Origin: Leptothoe kymatousa TAU-MAC 1615
GTDB lineage: Bacteria; Cyanobacteriota; Cyanobacteriia; Phormidesmidales; Phormidesmidaceae
Direction of reading: 5' to 3'
Length of the DNA stretch: 64,000 bases
NCBI RefSeq assembly: GCF_018739865.1
Contig: NZ_JADOER010000011.1
Span: 248,001-312,000 of the forward strand
Each line of letters begins with the position of its first letter. The stretch's first letter is position 1. This document shows positions 54,508-63,418 of this stretch, in pieces. Under the pieces are notes generated by a model, which saw only the letters and a program-made list of their open reading frames with translations, was not told the DNA's origin and made no database searches. A program made the translations under genes and the position numbers.

Positions 54508-55023
54508 ATGGCCCACCCAGAGCATCTCGAAATTTTGCAAACCGGGGTCAGGGTGTGGAATCGGTGGCGACAGGACCATGCAGAGGTACGCCCCAACCTG
54601 CGAGCGGCTGACCTACAAGGGGCTGACTTAGCAGGGTTTAATCTACAAGGGGCCTATTTGAGCCAAGCGAATTTAAGCCACGCCTATCTTTTTGAAGCAA
54701 ATCTGGCCAACACAAATTTCTACAGGGCCAACCTCAGCCACTGCTGTTTGATTGGCGCTAATCTCAGCCACGCCTACTGCGCGGATACGAATTTGTACCA
54801 CGCGTATCTGTCCCACGCCAATCTGACGGAAACATATTTTGGCCATGCCAATTTAGAAAAGGCCAACCTGACTGATAGCCAGGTGGATCAGGCCTATTTT
54901 AGTGAGGCAAATATCAAAGAAACTGATTTTACCGGCGTGCAAGATTTAGGCCCTATCCAACTGCGGCTAGCCCATTATCATGAGCTAGCCATTTTGACAG
55001 CGGCGGGGGCTAAAACGCCCTAA
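54508..55023 (+). CDS. Pentapeptide repeat protein
   Basis: The protein has about 20 repeats of A(D/N)LxX, from residue 34 on: LRAADLQGADLAGFNLQGAY, LSQANLSHAYLFEANLANTN and so on. These fold as a right-handed quadrilateral beta-helix. His/Tyr-rich turns (LSHAY, LYHAY, FGHANL) are a feature of this one. An N-terminal helix (HPEHLEILQTGVRVWNRWRQ) and a C-terminal segment cap the helix. No function is predictable; cyanobacteria have many such proteins. ATG 54508 is chosen over 54496 because the helix starts there. It is convergent with the aminotransferase, whose stop is 3 bp away. Confidence 0.88.
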   Translation: MAHPEHLEILQTGVRVWNRWRQDHAEVRPNLRAADLQGADLAGFNLQGAYLSQANLSHAYLFEANLANTNFYRANLSHCCLIGANLSHAYCADTNLYHAYLSHANLTETYFGHANLEKANLTDSQVDQAYFSEANIKETDFTGVQDLGPIQLRLAHYHELAILTAAGAKTP

Positions 55024-55025
55024 GG

Positions 55026-56225
55026 TTAGACCGTCACAGAAGACGGATAGCGCACCCCTGCGTCTTTAAGCCGCTGGATGGCTTCCTGTAGCCGAGCTTC
55101 TTCTGCAATTAAACTAACCCGCACAAAGCCTTCACCACCTTCGCCAAAGGCACTACCCGGGGTGACCACAACACCGGTTTTTTGCAACACATCCAGGGCA
55201 AAATCAGCGGCGGTCATCTCCGGCGGGCAAGGCACCCACAGATACATGGTGGCCTTGGTCTTGGGCACGGTCCAGCCCAGCTCGGCTAAGCCTTTAATGA
55301 GAAAGTCTCGGCGCGTGCTATAGCGATCGCACACCTCTTCTAAATAGGAATCCGGCAGATTCAAGGCTGTTTCCGCTGCTGTTTGAATCGCAGAGAAAAT
55401 GCCGTAGTCCATATTAGTTTTGAGGGTGCGCAGCCCTTGGATAACGTGGCGGTTGCCCACCACAAAGCCCACACGCCAACCGGCCATATTGTAGGTTTTG
55501 GAAAGGGTGTGAAACTCTACGCTAAACTCTTTTGCCCCTGGAATTTCCAGCACACTGGTGGGTTGATAGCCGTCAAAGGCGAGTTCGGCATAGCACAGGT
55601 CGTGCACCAGCATGATTTCGTAGTGCTTGGCAAAGGCCACGATCTCCTCAAAGAACGCGCGCGGGGCCGTGGCACCGGTGGGGTTGTTGGGATAGTTAAA
55701 GTACAACACCTTTGCCTTGCGGGCAACGGCTTCGGGAATGGTGGAAATGTCGATCAGCCAGTCATTTTCCGGCGTTAGCATGAGGGGATGGATCTGGGCA
55801 TTTGCGATCGCAGGTCCCCGAAAATGGGCTGGGTAAGACGGTGTGGGCACCAGCACCGTATCCCCCGGATCCAAATAGGCCAGGGCCAAGTGCGTCAAAC
55901 CTTCCTTAGAGCCCAACAAAGGCAACGCCTCGCCTTCCGGGTCTAAGCTGACACCATAGCGGCGATGGTACCAGGCAGTAATGGCATTGCGGAAACTCGC
56001 CGTCCCTTCAAAGGGAGGATAACCATGGTGGTTAGGATCGGCCAGGGCCTTTTGGGCCGCTTCCACCACCGGGGCCGGTGTGGGGCCACCCGGATTTCCC
56101 ATGCCTAGATCAATCAAGTCCAGCCCCTGGGCACGGGCATTGGCCTTCAGTTCATCCAAACGAGCAAAGGCGTAGGGAGGCAATTGCTCAAGTCGCTGTG
56201 CTTTCTTCATCCAAGCTGGGGTCAT
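55026..56225 (-). CDS. Class I/II PLP-dependent aminotransferase
   Basis: The 399-residue fold-type I aminotransferase has FARLDELKANARAQGLDLID and LGMGNPGGPTP at the N-terminus, NYPNNPTGATAPRAFFEEIV, VHDLCYAELAFDG and the PLP lysine in FHTLSKTYNMAGWRVGF. These are shared by the AlaC, DapL2 and aspartate aminotransferase groups, and the substrate is not certain; an LL-diaminopimelate or alanine/aspartate enzyme is most likely. The ATG start is at 56225. The dehydrogenase gene lies 11 bp upstream on the same strand, forming an operon. It is convergent with the pentapeptide-repeat gene. Confidence 0.88.
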   Translation of the reverse strand: MTPAWMKKAQRLEQLPPYAFARLDELKANARAQGLDLIDLGMGNPGGPTPAPVVEAAQKALADPNHHGYPPFEGTASFRNAITAWYHRRYGVSLDPEGEALPLLGSKEGLTHLALAYLDPGDTVLVPTPSYPAHFRGPAIANAQIHPLMLTPENDWLIDISTIPEAVARKAKVLYFNYPNNPTGATAPRAFFEEIVAFAKHYEIMLVHDLCYAELAFDGYQPTSVLEIPGAKEFSVEFHTLSKTYNMAGWRVGFVVGNRHVIQGLRTLKTNMDYGIFSAIQTAAETALNLPDSYLEEVCDRYSTRRDFLIKGLAELGWTVPKTKATMYLWVPCPPEMTAADFALDVLQKTGVVVTPGSAFGEGGEGFVRVSLIAEEARLQEAIQRLKDAGVRYPSSVTV

Positions 56226-56236
56226 GCCTTACCTCC

Positions 56237-57379
56237 TCATGACTGATGTGACGGTGATTGGGCTTTAGACAATTTGGCCACGGATGGCTCTCGCCGACAG
56301 GGCGCGGTAGTGGATACCATCGCCGCCATTACCTGCTGAGGACTGACCTCAAAAGGCAAATGATGAATATCTGAATTGGGCTGACAGGCAAACTCAGCCG
56401 CCTGCCGCAGATCCAAAAGAGACATTTCCCCTAACCCCAAATCGCCTAGGGTCATTGGAAGACCAATTTGGCCATAGACCCGTAACAACTGCTGCCGTGC
56501 TGCCACGGCTAGCTCATTGCTCGATTCCATTTCCTCTAGGCGCAGTTGCACCAAGATACCATAGGCGACTTTCTCACCATGGAGCATACTGTGGCTAGCA
56601 GGAATTTGGGTCAGACCATTGTGTACCGCATGGGCCGCCACTGTACGGCACTGGGCTCCACCCATGCCACCAATCACCCCCGCCATCAGCACAGAGGCGT
56701 CTACCACTTCTCGCCAGTCGTCACCGCCGGGGTTGTCTAAGGCCGCGGCAGATTTTTGAAACAGAATATCTCGAAGGACTCGCGCTTGCTGCACCGCACC
56801 AATAATTAAAGTTTTGGCAGAATGACCACTGCTGACGGACGCTTCGTACCACTTTGCAATGGCATCGCCAATGCCCGCCACCAGAGTGCGCTTAGGTGCC
56901 GTCGCCACAAGGTCATAATCTAGCAACAACAGTTCTGGGCAAGTGGGCAAGCCCACATCGTAGCGAAAGGCCCCACGCTCCGAGTACACATTGGACAAGG
57001 CGGTCCACCCAGCACAGGTGGCCGCCGATGTGGGGATAGTCACCACCGGCAGCTGGGTTTGATAGGCAACCAATTTTGCTGTGTCCAGGGCTTTACCACC
57101 CCCTACACCAATAATCACATCAGCCCGGTGTTCCTTCACCGCCTGTTGCAAAGAGATCAAGGCAGTTTCACAACAATCAGTTTTATAGGAAGCCTGAGCG
57201 GCACTCAGCCCCTGGAGCATCTGCGCAAAAAATGGTTTGGCCGCCTGCAACGTGCGATCTCCACCAATTAGCAAGGGACGCTCCCCTAACCGGGCAATGT
57301 GCGGTGCTGCCTGGGATAAAATACCAGACCCGCGAACTACCTGGGCTGGCGCCACCATTAATGTGGATGAGGTAGACAT
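56237..57379 (-). CDS. Iron-containing alcohol dehydrogenase family, GldA-like
   Basis: The 380-residue protein belongs to the GldA branch of the family. It shows the NAD-binding VIIGVGGGKALDTAKLVAY (about residue 88) and metal ligands in GIGDAIAKWYEA (Asp, about 172), AAHAVHNGL and SHSMLHGEKVAYG (His). The substrate could be glycerol or another polyol, or a 2-oxo acid. A C-terminal tail of about 25 residues is extra. The ATG start is clear. It is first in an operon with the aminotransferase (11 bp). Confidence 0.87.
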   Translation of the reverse strand: MSTSSTLMVAPAQVVRGSGILSQAAPHIARLGERPLLIGGDRTLQAAKPFFAQMLQGLSAAQASYKTDCCETALISLQQAVKEHRADVIIGVGGGKALDTAKLVAYQTQLPVVTIPTSAATCAGWTALSNVYSERGAFRYDVGLPTCPELLLLDYDLVATAPKRTLVAGIGDAIAKWYEASVSSGHSAKTLIIGAVQQARVLRDILFQKSAAALDNPGGDDWREVVDASVLMAGVIGGMGGAQCRTVAAHAVHNGLTQIPASHSMLHGEKVAYGILVQLRLEEMESSNELAVAARQQLLRVYGQIGLPMTLGDLGLGEMSLLDLRQAAEFACQPNSDIHHLPFEVSPQQVMAAMVSTTAPCRREPSVAKLSKAQSPSHQS

Positions 57380-57534
57380 AGCTTGTGAATTCTCAACAGT
57401 TCGAAAAACGTATTAACAAAATTGAAACAGAAGCTAGTCAGCTGAAGTCTGACTAAAGCAACCATAGTGAGTGAAATTTTTCGAAACGTGACACGATTTA
57501 TCGCCTGCACGCCAAACAAAAAATTCAGATTTTA

Positions 57535-58050
57535 TTAACTATCAGCCACCGCTCGGGCCTTCGCTAAAGCAGCGCGAGATAGCTGAGTGCGATAGCCCGA
57601 CTCAGCCTGGGCATCGGGTTGAACCTGGCCCAAATACAGCAAATCAGAAATGGCCGGTGCGCGATGAACAATCGTACGGGCCCTAATCAGAGGCGCTTGC
57701 CCAGCACCATCCAGCTGGCTGGGATTAAATGAATTAATAGCCGCCTGCTGGAGCGTCGCTTCCAGTTGCTCCTCAGTAATAGTGGCGGGAACAGCAATCA
57801 CTAGCTGGGAGGCTCCGGAGTCAAACACCGTAGTGTAAGGAATCGCCCCTTCAATCGTAGTCGGTACCAGGGGTTGAAAACTGAGGCCAAACAACCCAGC
57901 AGTGAGCACACCACAAAATCCAGTCGTGCCCACCAATCTGAAGCGAATCCCCCACTTGGCCAAAAACGCCAGCACCGCCAAAGCCGCAAAGGCTAATGTG
58001 GCGAAGCCCATCCATTTGGTTGCCTCTAGAAAAAGTTCGGGAGTTGGCAT
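57535..58050 (-). CDS. ycf51: Ycf51 family protein
   Basis: The 171-residue membrane protein matches Ycf51/DUF2518: an N-terminal helix pair (WMGFATLAFAALAVLAFLAK and LVGTTGFCGVLTAGLFGLSF) followed by a soluble domain with VFDSGASQLVIAVPATITEE and RARTIVHRAPAISDLLYLGQ. Ycf51 is kept in algal plastids and cyanobacteria and has no proven function; thylakoid association is likely. The ATG start is well placed. It is a single gene. Confidence 0.88.
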   Translation of the reverse strand: MPTPELFLEATKWMGFATLAFAALAVLAFLAKWGIRFRLVGTTGFCGVLTAGLFGLSFQPLVPTTIEGAIPYTTVFDSGASQLVIAVPATITEEQLEATLQQAAINSFNPSQLDGAGQAPLIRARTIVHRAPAISDLLYLGQVQPDAQAESGYRTQLSRAALAKARAVADS

Positions 58051-58210
58051 AGCAAACTAGCGCTTTTGAATTGTAATCAGCATAACGCTATTAATCCTAT
58101 CAGTGGAGACGGTTTTTCAGGGGTAGGCACGAGAAACCAACGACTGATTTTGCTAATGCATCAGCGGGACAGGGCTTACTAGAAACTGTCTACGGAAAAT
58201 CATTGGGAGC

Positions 58211-59608
58211 ATGCTAAATCGATTTCGGGCGCTGGGTTTGTTAACACTAGCGCTGAGTAGCTTAGGCTTAGTGGGCTGGAACTGGAGAAACCAGAACAAT
58301 ACCCAAACGCTACCGCAAGATCCCTATGTTCAAGTTTTCTTGAACCACAGAAACACCAATAGCTATAGGGATCCCTACCGGGGGCACCAGCGCACTGGTG
58401 ACAACCTGGAACAAATACTGATTGATGCGATTCATCAGGCCAACATGTCTGTTGATGTAGCGGTTCAGGAACTGAACCTACCGGACATCGCCCAAGCCCT
58501 GATCGATAAAGCCAACGAGGGCGTGATCGTCAGAGTGATTTTAGAAAATCAATACAGCCAGCCCTGGAGCCAGAAAAACCTGAGCGGGATAGCCGACCAA
58601 GACCGCTACAGTCGAGGAAAACAGGAAAATTTATGGGCATTTGGGGATCTCAATGGAGATGGACAGATTGCCTCGGGGGAAGCCGCCCAAAGAGATGCGG
58701 TTTTCATGTTGCGCCAGGCGGGTATTCCCATCGTCGATGATACGGATGATGGCAGCAAGGGCAGCGGCTTAATGCACCACAAGTTTGTGGTGGTGGACAA
58801 TCGCCAAGTGCTGACCGGCACCGCAAACTTTACACTTTCGGGCATCCATGGAGACTGGCTGGTGCCAGAAAGTCTTGGCAATGCCAATGCGCTGCTGAAC
58901 ATCCAAAGTGAGGCACTGGCGACAGCCTACCGTCAGGAATTTGAGCTGATGTGGGGCGATGGGCCAGCCGGGGCAGACAATAGTGCCTTTGGTTCACCGA
59001 AACCCATACGACCCACCCAAACGGTAATGTTGCCCGGGGGTGACGTCACCGTTCAATTTTCTCCCCACCGCAAAGACACGCCCTGGGAACAAACCACCAA
59101 CGGAGTGATCGCTAGCACCCTGAGTAAAGCGACCCAATCGACGGATCTAGCCCTATTTGTGTTTACGGATCAGGGCGTTGCCAATGCCCTCCAGGCGAAT
59201 GCCAAGCTCCAGGTGCGTACTTTGATTGACCGTAGTTTTATTTATCGCTATCACAGCGAGGCCTTGGATATGTTGGGGCTAGCGCTACCCGACGGTCGTT
59301 GTCAATATGAAAAAGAGAATCGCCCCTGGAGTAAGGCCATTGCTGAGGTGGGCTATCCAGAACTCGCAGATGGCGACAAACTCCACCACAAGTTTGCAGT
59401 CTTGGATAATCGCACGGTCATCATTGGCTCCCATAACTGGAGTAAGGCTGCCAACCACACCAATGATGAGAATCTTTTGATTATTGACAATCCCACCGTA
59501 GCCCAACACTTTACCCAAGAGTTTGAGCGACTTTACCAGAATGCAAATTTAGGCAAAACAGAGTATCTGTTGCAGCAGATGCAGAAGACTCAGAAAAAAT
59601 GTGGCTAG
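58211..59608 (+). CDS. Phospholipase-D-like protein with EF-hand-type insert
   Basis: Two PLD half-sites are present: GLMHHKFVVVDNRQVLTGTA-NF around residue 188 and KLHHKFAVLDNRTVIIGSHN around 397, each with an HxK(x4)D motif in the form HHK..VVDN. The N-terminal part has a signal-like helix (LTLALSSLGLVGW), so the protein is probably exported or anchored. Between the first beta core and the first HKD lies D146-LNGDGQIASG-E157, a textbook EF-hand loop (DxNxDGxIxxxE), so calcium may affect activity. Its target (lipid or nucleic acid) is unknown. The ATG start has GGGAG upstream. 465 residues. Confidence 0.87.
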   Translation: MLNRFRALGLLTLALSSLGLVGWNWRNQNNTQTLPQDPYVQVFLNHRNTNSYRDPYRGHQRTGDNLEQILIDAIHQANMSVDVAVQELNLPDIAQALIDKANEGVIVRVILENQYSQPWSQKNLSGIADQDRYSRGKQENLWAFGDLNGDGQIASGEAAQRDAVFMLRQAGIPIVDDTDDGSKGSGLMHHKFVVVDNRQVLTGTANFTLSGIHGDWLVPESLGNANALLNIQSEALATAYRQEFELMWGDGPAGADNSAFGSPKPIRPTQTVMLPGGDVTVQFSPHRKDTPWEQTTNGVIASTLSKATQSTDLALFVFTDQGVANALQANAKLQVRTLIDRSFIYRYHSEALDMLGLALPDGRCQYEKENRPWSKAIAEVGYPELADGDKLHHKFAVLDNRTVIIGSHNWSKAANHTNDENLLIIDNPTVAQHFTQEFERLYQNANLGKTEYLLQQMQKTQKKCG

Positions 59609-59647
59609 GGGGGCGGTGATGCATGCACCCCTCCCACAGGATGCGGG

Positions 59648-60640
59648 CTATTTTCTAATTTTTTCTAGTTTTGACCGCACTCGCTTATAGAAGAGATAAA
59701 GCCGTCGCTGCCGTGTCAGGCTCGGAATATCGGCGGGATGCTGCTGACAATAGTCAAAAAACTGATTGAGTTCTTCTAGGATTGAGCCTAAACGGGGCAC
59801 TAGCTGAGCTTCTCTATAGGGGGCGAAAAAGCTATCGGATAAATTACTGGGCTGCCAGTGGGCTAACACATTTGCAATGCGTTGCACATCGTATCCGGTG
59901 GCATAACCGGCGATCTTATAACAGTTTTCGCCAGGATCGAGGAAATCGGACAGGGCGTGGTTCACGCTGGAAAATACCTGACAGCCACAGGCAAGGGCTT
60001 CCATGGGGGGTAGGCCAAACCCTTCGGTCAAACGATATTGGGTCCAGTATTCAGCGGAATCGTAGAGGTAGATTTTAGCGCGATTGAACAATGCCATCAG
60101 GTCATCGACAAATGAGTCGATGACAACTACGTTAAATCTCTTTTGGAGTGCGGGCACCAGCTGTTGGCTAACGTATTCAGAAGATTTTCTAGCCTGGACG
60201 AGAATGTCAATATCTCGTTCTAGATTTTGATTTTGCACCGTCGCTGGCAGCTGATTGGGTAGCCAATAGAGGAGAGAATTTTGCGATCGCGCCCCCCAAT
60301 ATCCCATCGTATTACGACTGACCGACAAAATCGGCACCTGGGGTGGCAGCGAGAACCCATATCCCGAACTATGGGCATGGTAAATCACATGGCAGCCAGA
60401 GAGTTTTTTCAGTAGCTTAGGCACATCAAATCCCCAGCTAACAACAAAGATATAGCGACTCAGCTCAGGTTCTTGTAAAACATCCTCAAGAAACAGATGG
60501 TCGTCTTCCCGCTGCCGGTAGGTGACAACCGCCGCATCACACACCTGCTGAGCTAGCGCCAACGTATTCAGCTCCGCAAACAACCCACCACAATAAAACG
60601 AACGGGTGGTTCCTGGCAGCAGAAAATACAGCTTTCTCAT
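59648..60640 (-). CDS. Glycosyltransferase, GT4-like
   Basis: The track frame begins at 60724, but ATG 60640 (MRKLYFLLPGTTRSFYCGGL) has the expected start of a GT-B N-domain. The C-terminal domain has EGFGLPPMEALACGCQVFSS, the GT4 EX7E-type donor site (E..GLPP.EA), and SVNHALSDFLDPGENCYKIA. A middle part (NQNLERDIDILVQARKSSEY) reads as the inter-domain start. The acceptor and sugar are unknown. 330 residues. It stands alone, opposite to the PLD-like gene. Confidence 0.83.
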   Translation of the reverse strand: MRKLYFLLPGTTRSFYCGGLFAELNTLALAQQVCDAAVVTYRQREDDHLFLEDVLQEPELSRYIFVVSWGFDVPKLLKKLSGCHVIYHAHSSGYGFSLPPQVPILSVSRNTMGYWGARSQNSLLYWLPNQLPATVQNQNLERDIDILVQARKSSEYVSQQLVPALQKRFNVVVIDSFVDDLMALFNRAKIYLYDSAEYWTQYRLTEGFGLPPMEALACGCQVFSSVNHALSDFLDPGENCYKIAGYATGYDVQRIANVLAHWQPSNLSDSFFAPYREAQLVPRLGSILEELNQFFDYCQQHPADIPSLTRQRRLYLFYKRVRSKLEKIRK

Positions 60641-61017
60641 CAAACAACGTTCCGGACTAGTGGCGTCCAGTATTTTAACGGATCGTTCCCCAGGGACCAT
60701 TGTGGATTTAGGGTAATCCCACAACGCCGAATGATTTGCGAGGCATCTAGAACGTCGGAGGTCGAAAGTCGGAGGTCGGAATGCCCTCTTGCCTAATTCC
60801 TAATTCTCCCCCGGCGTAGCCAATAAAACACTATTAGTTTCATAGATAGAACCCATCTATCCCATGCTTTGTTGATCCAAAGTTTCATCCGTAGATTAGG
60901 AACCATAGCAATTGCCCCACAGGCTAGTTGCTAGTCAGGTGATGTAACCGCAAGCTTATCGGGATATCCGCTGTTCTCATCCATCTGACCCATCGATACA
61001 CCTTCGAGGAGGTTCTC
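60641..61017. other. Non-coding stretch with simple repeats
   Basis: GTCGGAGGTCGAAAGTCGGAGGTCG (60753-60778) is a short direct repeat, followed by CCTAATTCCTAATTCTCC. Promoters for the two divergent genes should be here. No gene was found. Confidence 0.5.
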
Positions 61018-61311
61018 ATGAACACCTTCCCCTCCGACATTCAAGACATCGAAGTACAGCGTCTACGACTCGAAAAACTCTGCCAACCCACCCCAGCCCA
61101 AAAGCTTACAACGGTATCTGGTCGTTGGCTGCGTCAGGCAGGGCAGTGGCTGGTCAAGGCTCTCACCGAAGGTGATCAGCTCCGAATTCGCACTCAGTCC
61201 ACCCAGCAGGGAACCGTTTGGCACGTGCATGATCCCATCGGTGGCACCGACCACATGTTTGCTTCGGAAGAAGGGCTACGCACGTGGCTAGAGCAACGCT
61301 ACAGCCTGTAG
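61018..61311 (+). CDS. Small conserved cyanobacterial protein, unknown
   Basis: The 97-residue soluble protein begins at ATG 61018 with GGAGG at ideal spacing. It has a helical N-terminus (IQDIEVQRLRLEKLCQPTPA), then LRQAGQWLVKALTEGDQLRI and a small C-terminal beta part with GTVWHVHDPIGGTDHMFAS. I do not recognise a named family. The strong ribosome site and charged composition argue that it is real. It precedes tatA by 182 bp on the same strand. Confidence 0.72.
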   Translation: MNTFPSDIQDIEVQRLRLEKLCQPTPAQKLTTVSGRWLRQAGQWLVKALTEGDQLRIRTQSTQQGTVWHVHDPIGGTDHMFASEEGLRTWLEQRYSL

Positions 61312-61493
61312 TCTATAGATCCCAGCTCGGGACTGCAATCCTAATACAGCTTGCAGTCCCCCCCATTAGGTATCCTCAAAACTTTTGGTCCTGAGGGTGC
61401 GATCGCTCCCCCCAGGGTTAAGAACTCCGGTATCCTTCGCTGATGTCTTAATTAGCTACGGTATAGTATTTGAGATATTCATCGAAAGTTGCC

Positions 61494-61682
61494 ATGTTCG
61501 GTTTAGGTTGGCCAGAAGTCGGAATTATCGCCATCGTCGCCGTTTTAATTTTTGGGCCAAAAAAAATCCCAGAATTGGGGAGTGCCCTGGGTAAAACCCT
61601 ACGCGGTTTTAAAGACGAGATGGATGCTGAAACAACAGACTATGAAGACGCTGACTACGTCGAAGATACGGAACAAAGTTGA
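61494..61682 (+). CDS. tatA: Sec-independent translocase protein TatA
   Basis: TatA forms the pore-forming assembly of the twin-arginine pathway, moving folded proteins across plasma or thylakoid membranes. The track start (61470) is too early; ATG 61494 gives MFGLGWPEVGIIAIVAVLIF, then the hinge FGPKKIPELGSALGKTLRGF, the classical TatA/B helix-hinge-amphipathic helix. The C-terminus (DAETTDYEDADYVEDTEQS) is acidic. 62 residues, with Gly-rather-than-Pro B-type features absent, so TatA/E is preferred over TatB. A terminator follows at 61767. Confidence 0.93.
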   Translation: MFGLGWPEVGIIAIVAVLIFGPKKIPELGSALGKTLRGFKDEMDAETTDYEDADYVEDTEQS

Positions 61683-61766
61683 TTGGTCCTAGTCTGAGTA
61701 TGTAGTAGGTACATGGTTGGAGCTACCTACTACTAGCAAGCGTCTAGTGAGCATATAGTAGGCATG

Positions 61767-61801
61767 ACAGGAAGATGGCGATGCCACCTTCCTGTTTTTT
61801 T
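61767..61801 (+). terminator. Intrinsic terminator downstream of tatA
   Basis: ACAGGAAG/CTTCCTGT with inner TGGC/GCCA, followed by TTTTTTTA. It lies 85 bp after the tatA stop. Confidence 0.88.
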
Positions 61802-61899
61802 ATCCAGTTTTTTGTCCACCGTCGAAACAGCCGAAGGGCATGCCCTTTGGGATGCCCCCAAACAAGGGCATGTTCCCTGACAACAAACGGCGGCCCAGC

Positions 61900-63195
61900 T
61901 TAAATTCCCAACCGCTGATAAACCTTATCCAGATTTCTCAACTGATAGTCTGGGTTAAACGCCTCCTTAATTTCTTCAGGCGATAGATTTTCCTTCACCT
62001 GGGCATCTGCAGAAATCAGCGCCTGAAAATCGCCGCCCTCAACATTCCAAGCCTCATGGGCACAGCGTTGCACAATGCCATAGGCATCCTCGCGAGCAAT
62101 CCCCTTTTCCACCAGGGACAGCAGCACCCGCTGACTAAACACCACCCCGCCGTACATGTTCATATTACGCTTCATGTTCTCGGGGTAAACCTGCAGATTT
62201 TGAATTAGCTTAGTCGTCTCCACCAACATAAAGTGGGTCAGAATACAGCTGTCTGGGAAAATCACCCGTTCAACAGAACTATGGGAAATATCTCGCTCGT
62301 GCCATAGGGCCACATTTTCTAGAGCCGCCAAAGCATTGGTACGAATCAGGCGGGCCAGTCCGGTTAACCGCTCAGACTTAATCGGGTTGCGCTTGTGGGG
62401 CATGGCCGAAGACCCCTTTTGGCCCTTGGCAAAAAACTCTTCCACTTCCAGCACGTCGGTGCGCTGTAGGTTACGAATTTCCACCGCAAACCGCTCAATT
62501 GAGGCCGCCAACCCGGCCAGAGTGGTCATAAATTCAGCGTGCACATCCCTAGAAATCACCTGGGTGGATGCGGTATCTGGCTTCAGGCCAAGCTTTTGGC
62601 AAGTAAGCGCTTCAATTTCTGGATCAATATTGGCGTAGGTGCCCACCGCACCCGATATTTGGCCCACCGCAATTTCATCATGGATGCGGCACAGGCGCTC
62701 ACGGTGGCGCAGCACTTCTGCCAGCCAACCCGCTAGCTTAAAGCCAAAGGTCATGGGTTCGGCGTGGATCCCGTGGGAGCGGCCAATCATCACCGTATTA
62801 CGATGGTCCTGGGCCTTGGTGCGAATCACCTGAATCAGTTTTTCCACATGGGACAAAATCACCTTGTGACTCGCTACGATCTGGAGAGAAAGCGCCGTAT
62901 CTAGCACATCGGAGCTGGTCATTCCCAAGTGAATATAGCGCCCCGCATCGCCCACATATTCATTGACGTTGGTCAAGAACGCAATTACGTCGTGGCGGAC
63001 TTCAGCCTCAATTTCTAGAATGCGTGCTACGTCAAACTTGGCCTTGGCTTTGATTTCGTCCACCGCTTCCTGAGGAATTCGGCCCAGGTCAGCTTGAGCT
63101 TCACAGACGGCGATTTCAACCTGAAGCCAGGTCTGGAATTTATACTCGTCGGTCCAAAGTTCGCCCATCTCGGGCAGGGTGTAACGTTCAATCAA
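61900..63195 (-). CDS. purB: Adenylosuccinate lyase
   Basis: PurB splits fumarate from SAICAR and from adenylosuccinate in purine synthesis. Signatures seen: VNEYVGDAGRYIHLGMTSSD, GRSHGIHAEPMTFGFKLAG (catalytic His), SSAMPHKRNPIKSERLTGLA (the fumarase-superfamily signature, with the flexible loop Ser) and AHEAWNVEGGDF. Cyanobacterial PurB usually begins MIERYTLPEMG; the TTG at 63195 gives exactly this and 431 residues, the normal length. The track start GTG 63264 would add 23 residues. Neither has a strong ribosome site, so the start is uncertain. Single gene. Confidence 0.95.
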   Translation of the reverse strand: MIERYTLPEMGELWTDEYKFQTWLQVEIAVCEAQADLGRIPQEAVDEIKAKAKFDVARILEIEAEVRHDVIAFLTNVNEYVGDAGRYIHLGMTSSDVLDTALSLQIVASHKVILSHVEKLIQVIRTKAQDHRNTVMIGRSHGIHAEPMTFGFKLAGWLAEVLRHRERLCRIHDEIAVGQISGAVGTYANIDPEIEALTCQKLGLKPDTASTQVISRDVHAEFMTTLAGLAASIERFAVEIRNLQRTDVLEVEEFFAKGQKGSSAMPHKRNPIKSERLTGLARLIRTNALAALENVALWHERDISHSSVERVIFPDSCILTHFMLVETTKLIQNLQVYPENMKRNMNMYGGVVFSQRVLLSLVEKGIAREDAYGIVQRCAHEAWNVEGGDFQALISADAQVKENLSPEEIKEAFNPDYQLRNLDKVYQRLGI

Positions 63196-63418
63196 AACTC
63201 GTGTCGCAGGATACAACCGATCTATTGTACGCGGGCGGTCCCTACTTACTAAATCGAAATTCACAATAGTGCGAATTTGATTACATCACTGTTAATCAAA
63301 TCGCTGTTGTTGATTTAGCCCCCAAGGCTCCGCTCCCTCACCCTCAAGCTGCTAGATCAGGAATAGCCCCTGGCCGCTGTGTATCTCAAGGTCATCGCGC
63401 AGCAACCCTAATCAATCT

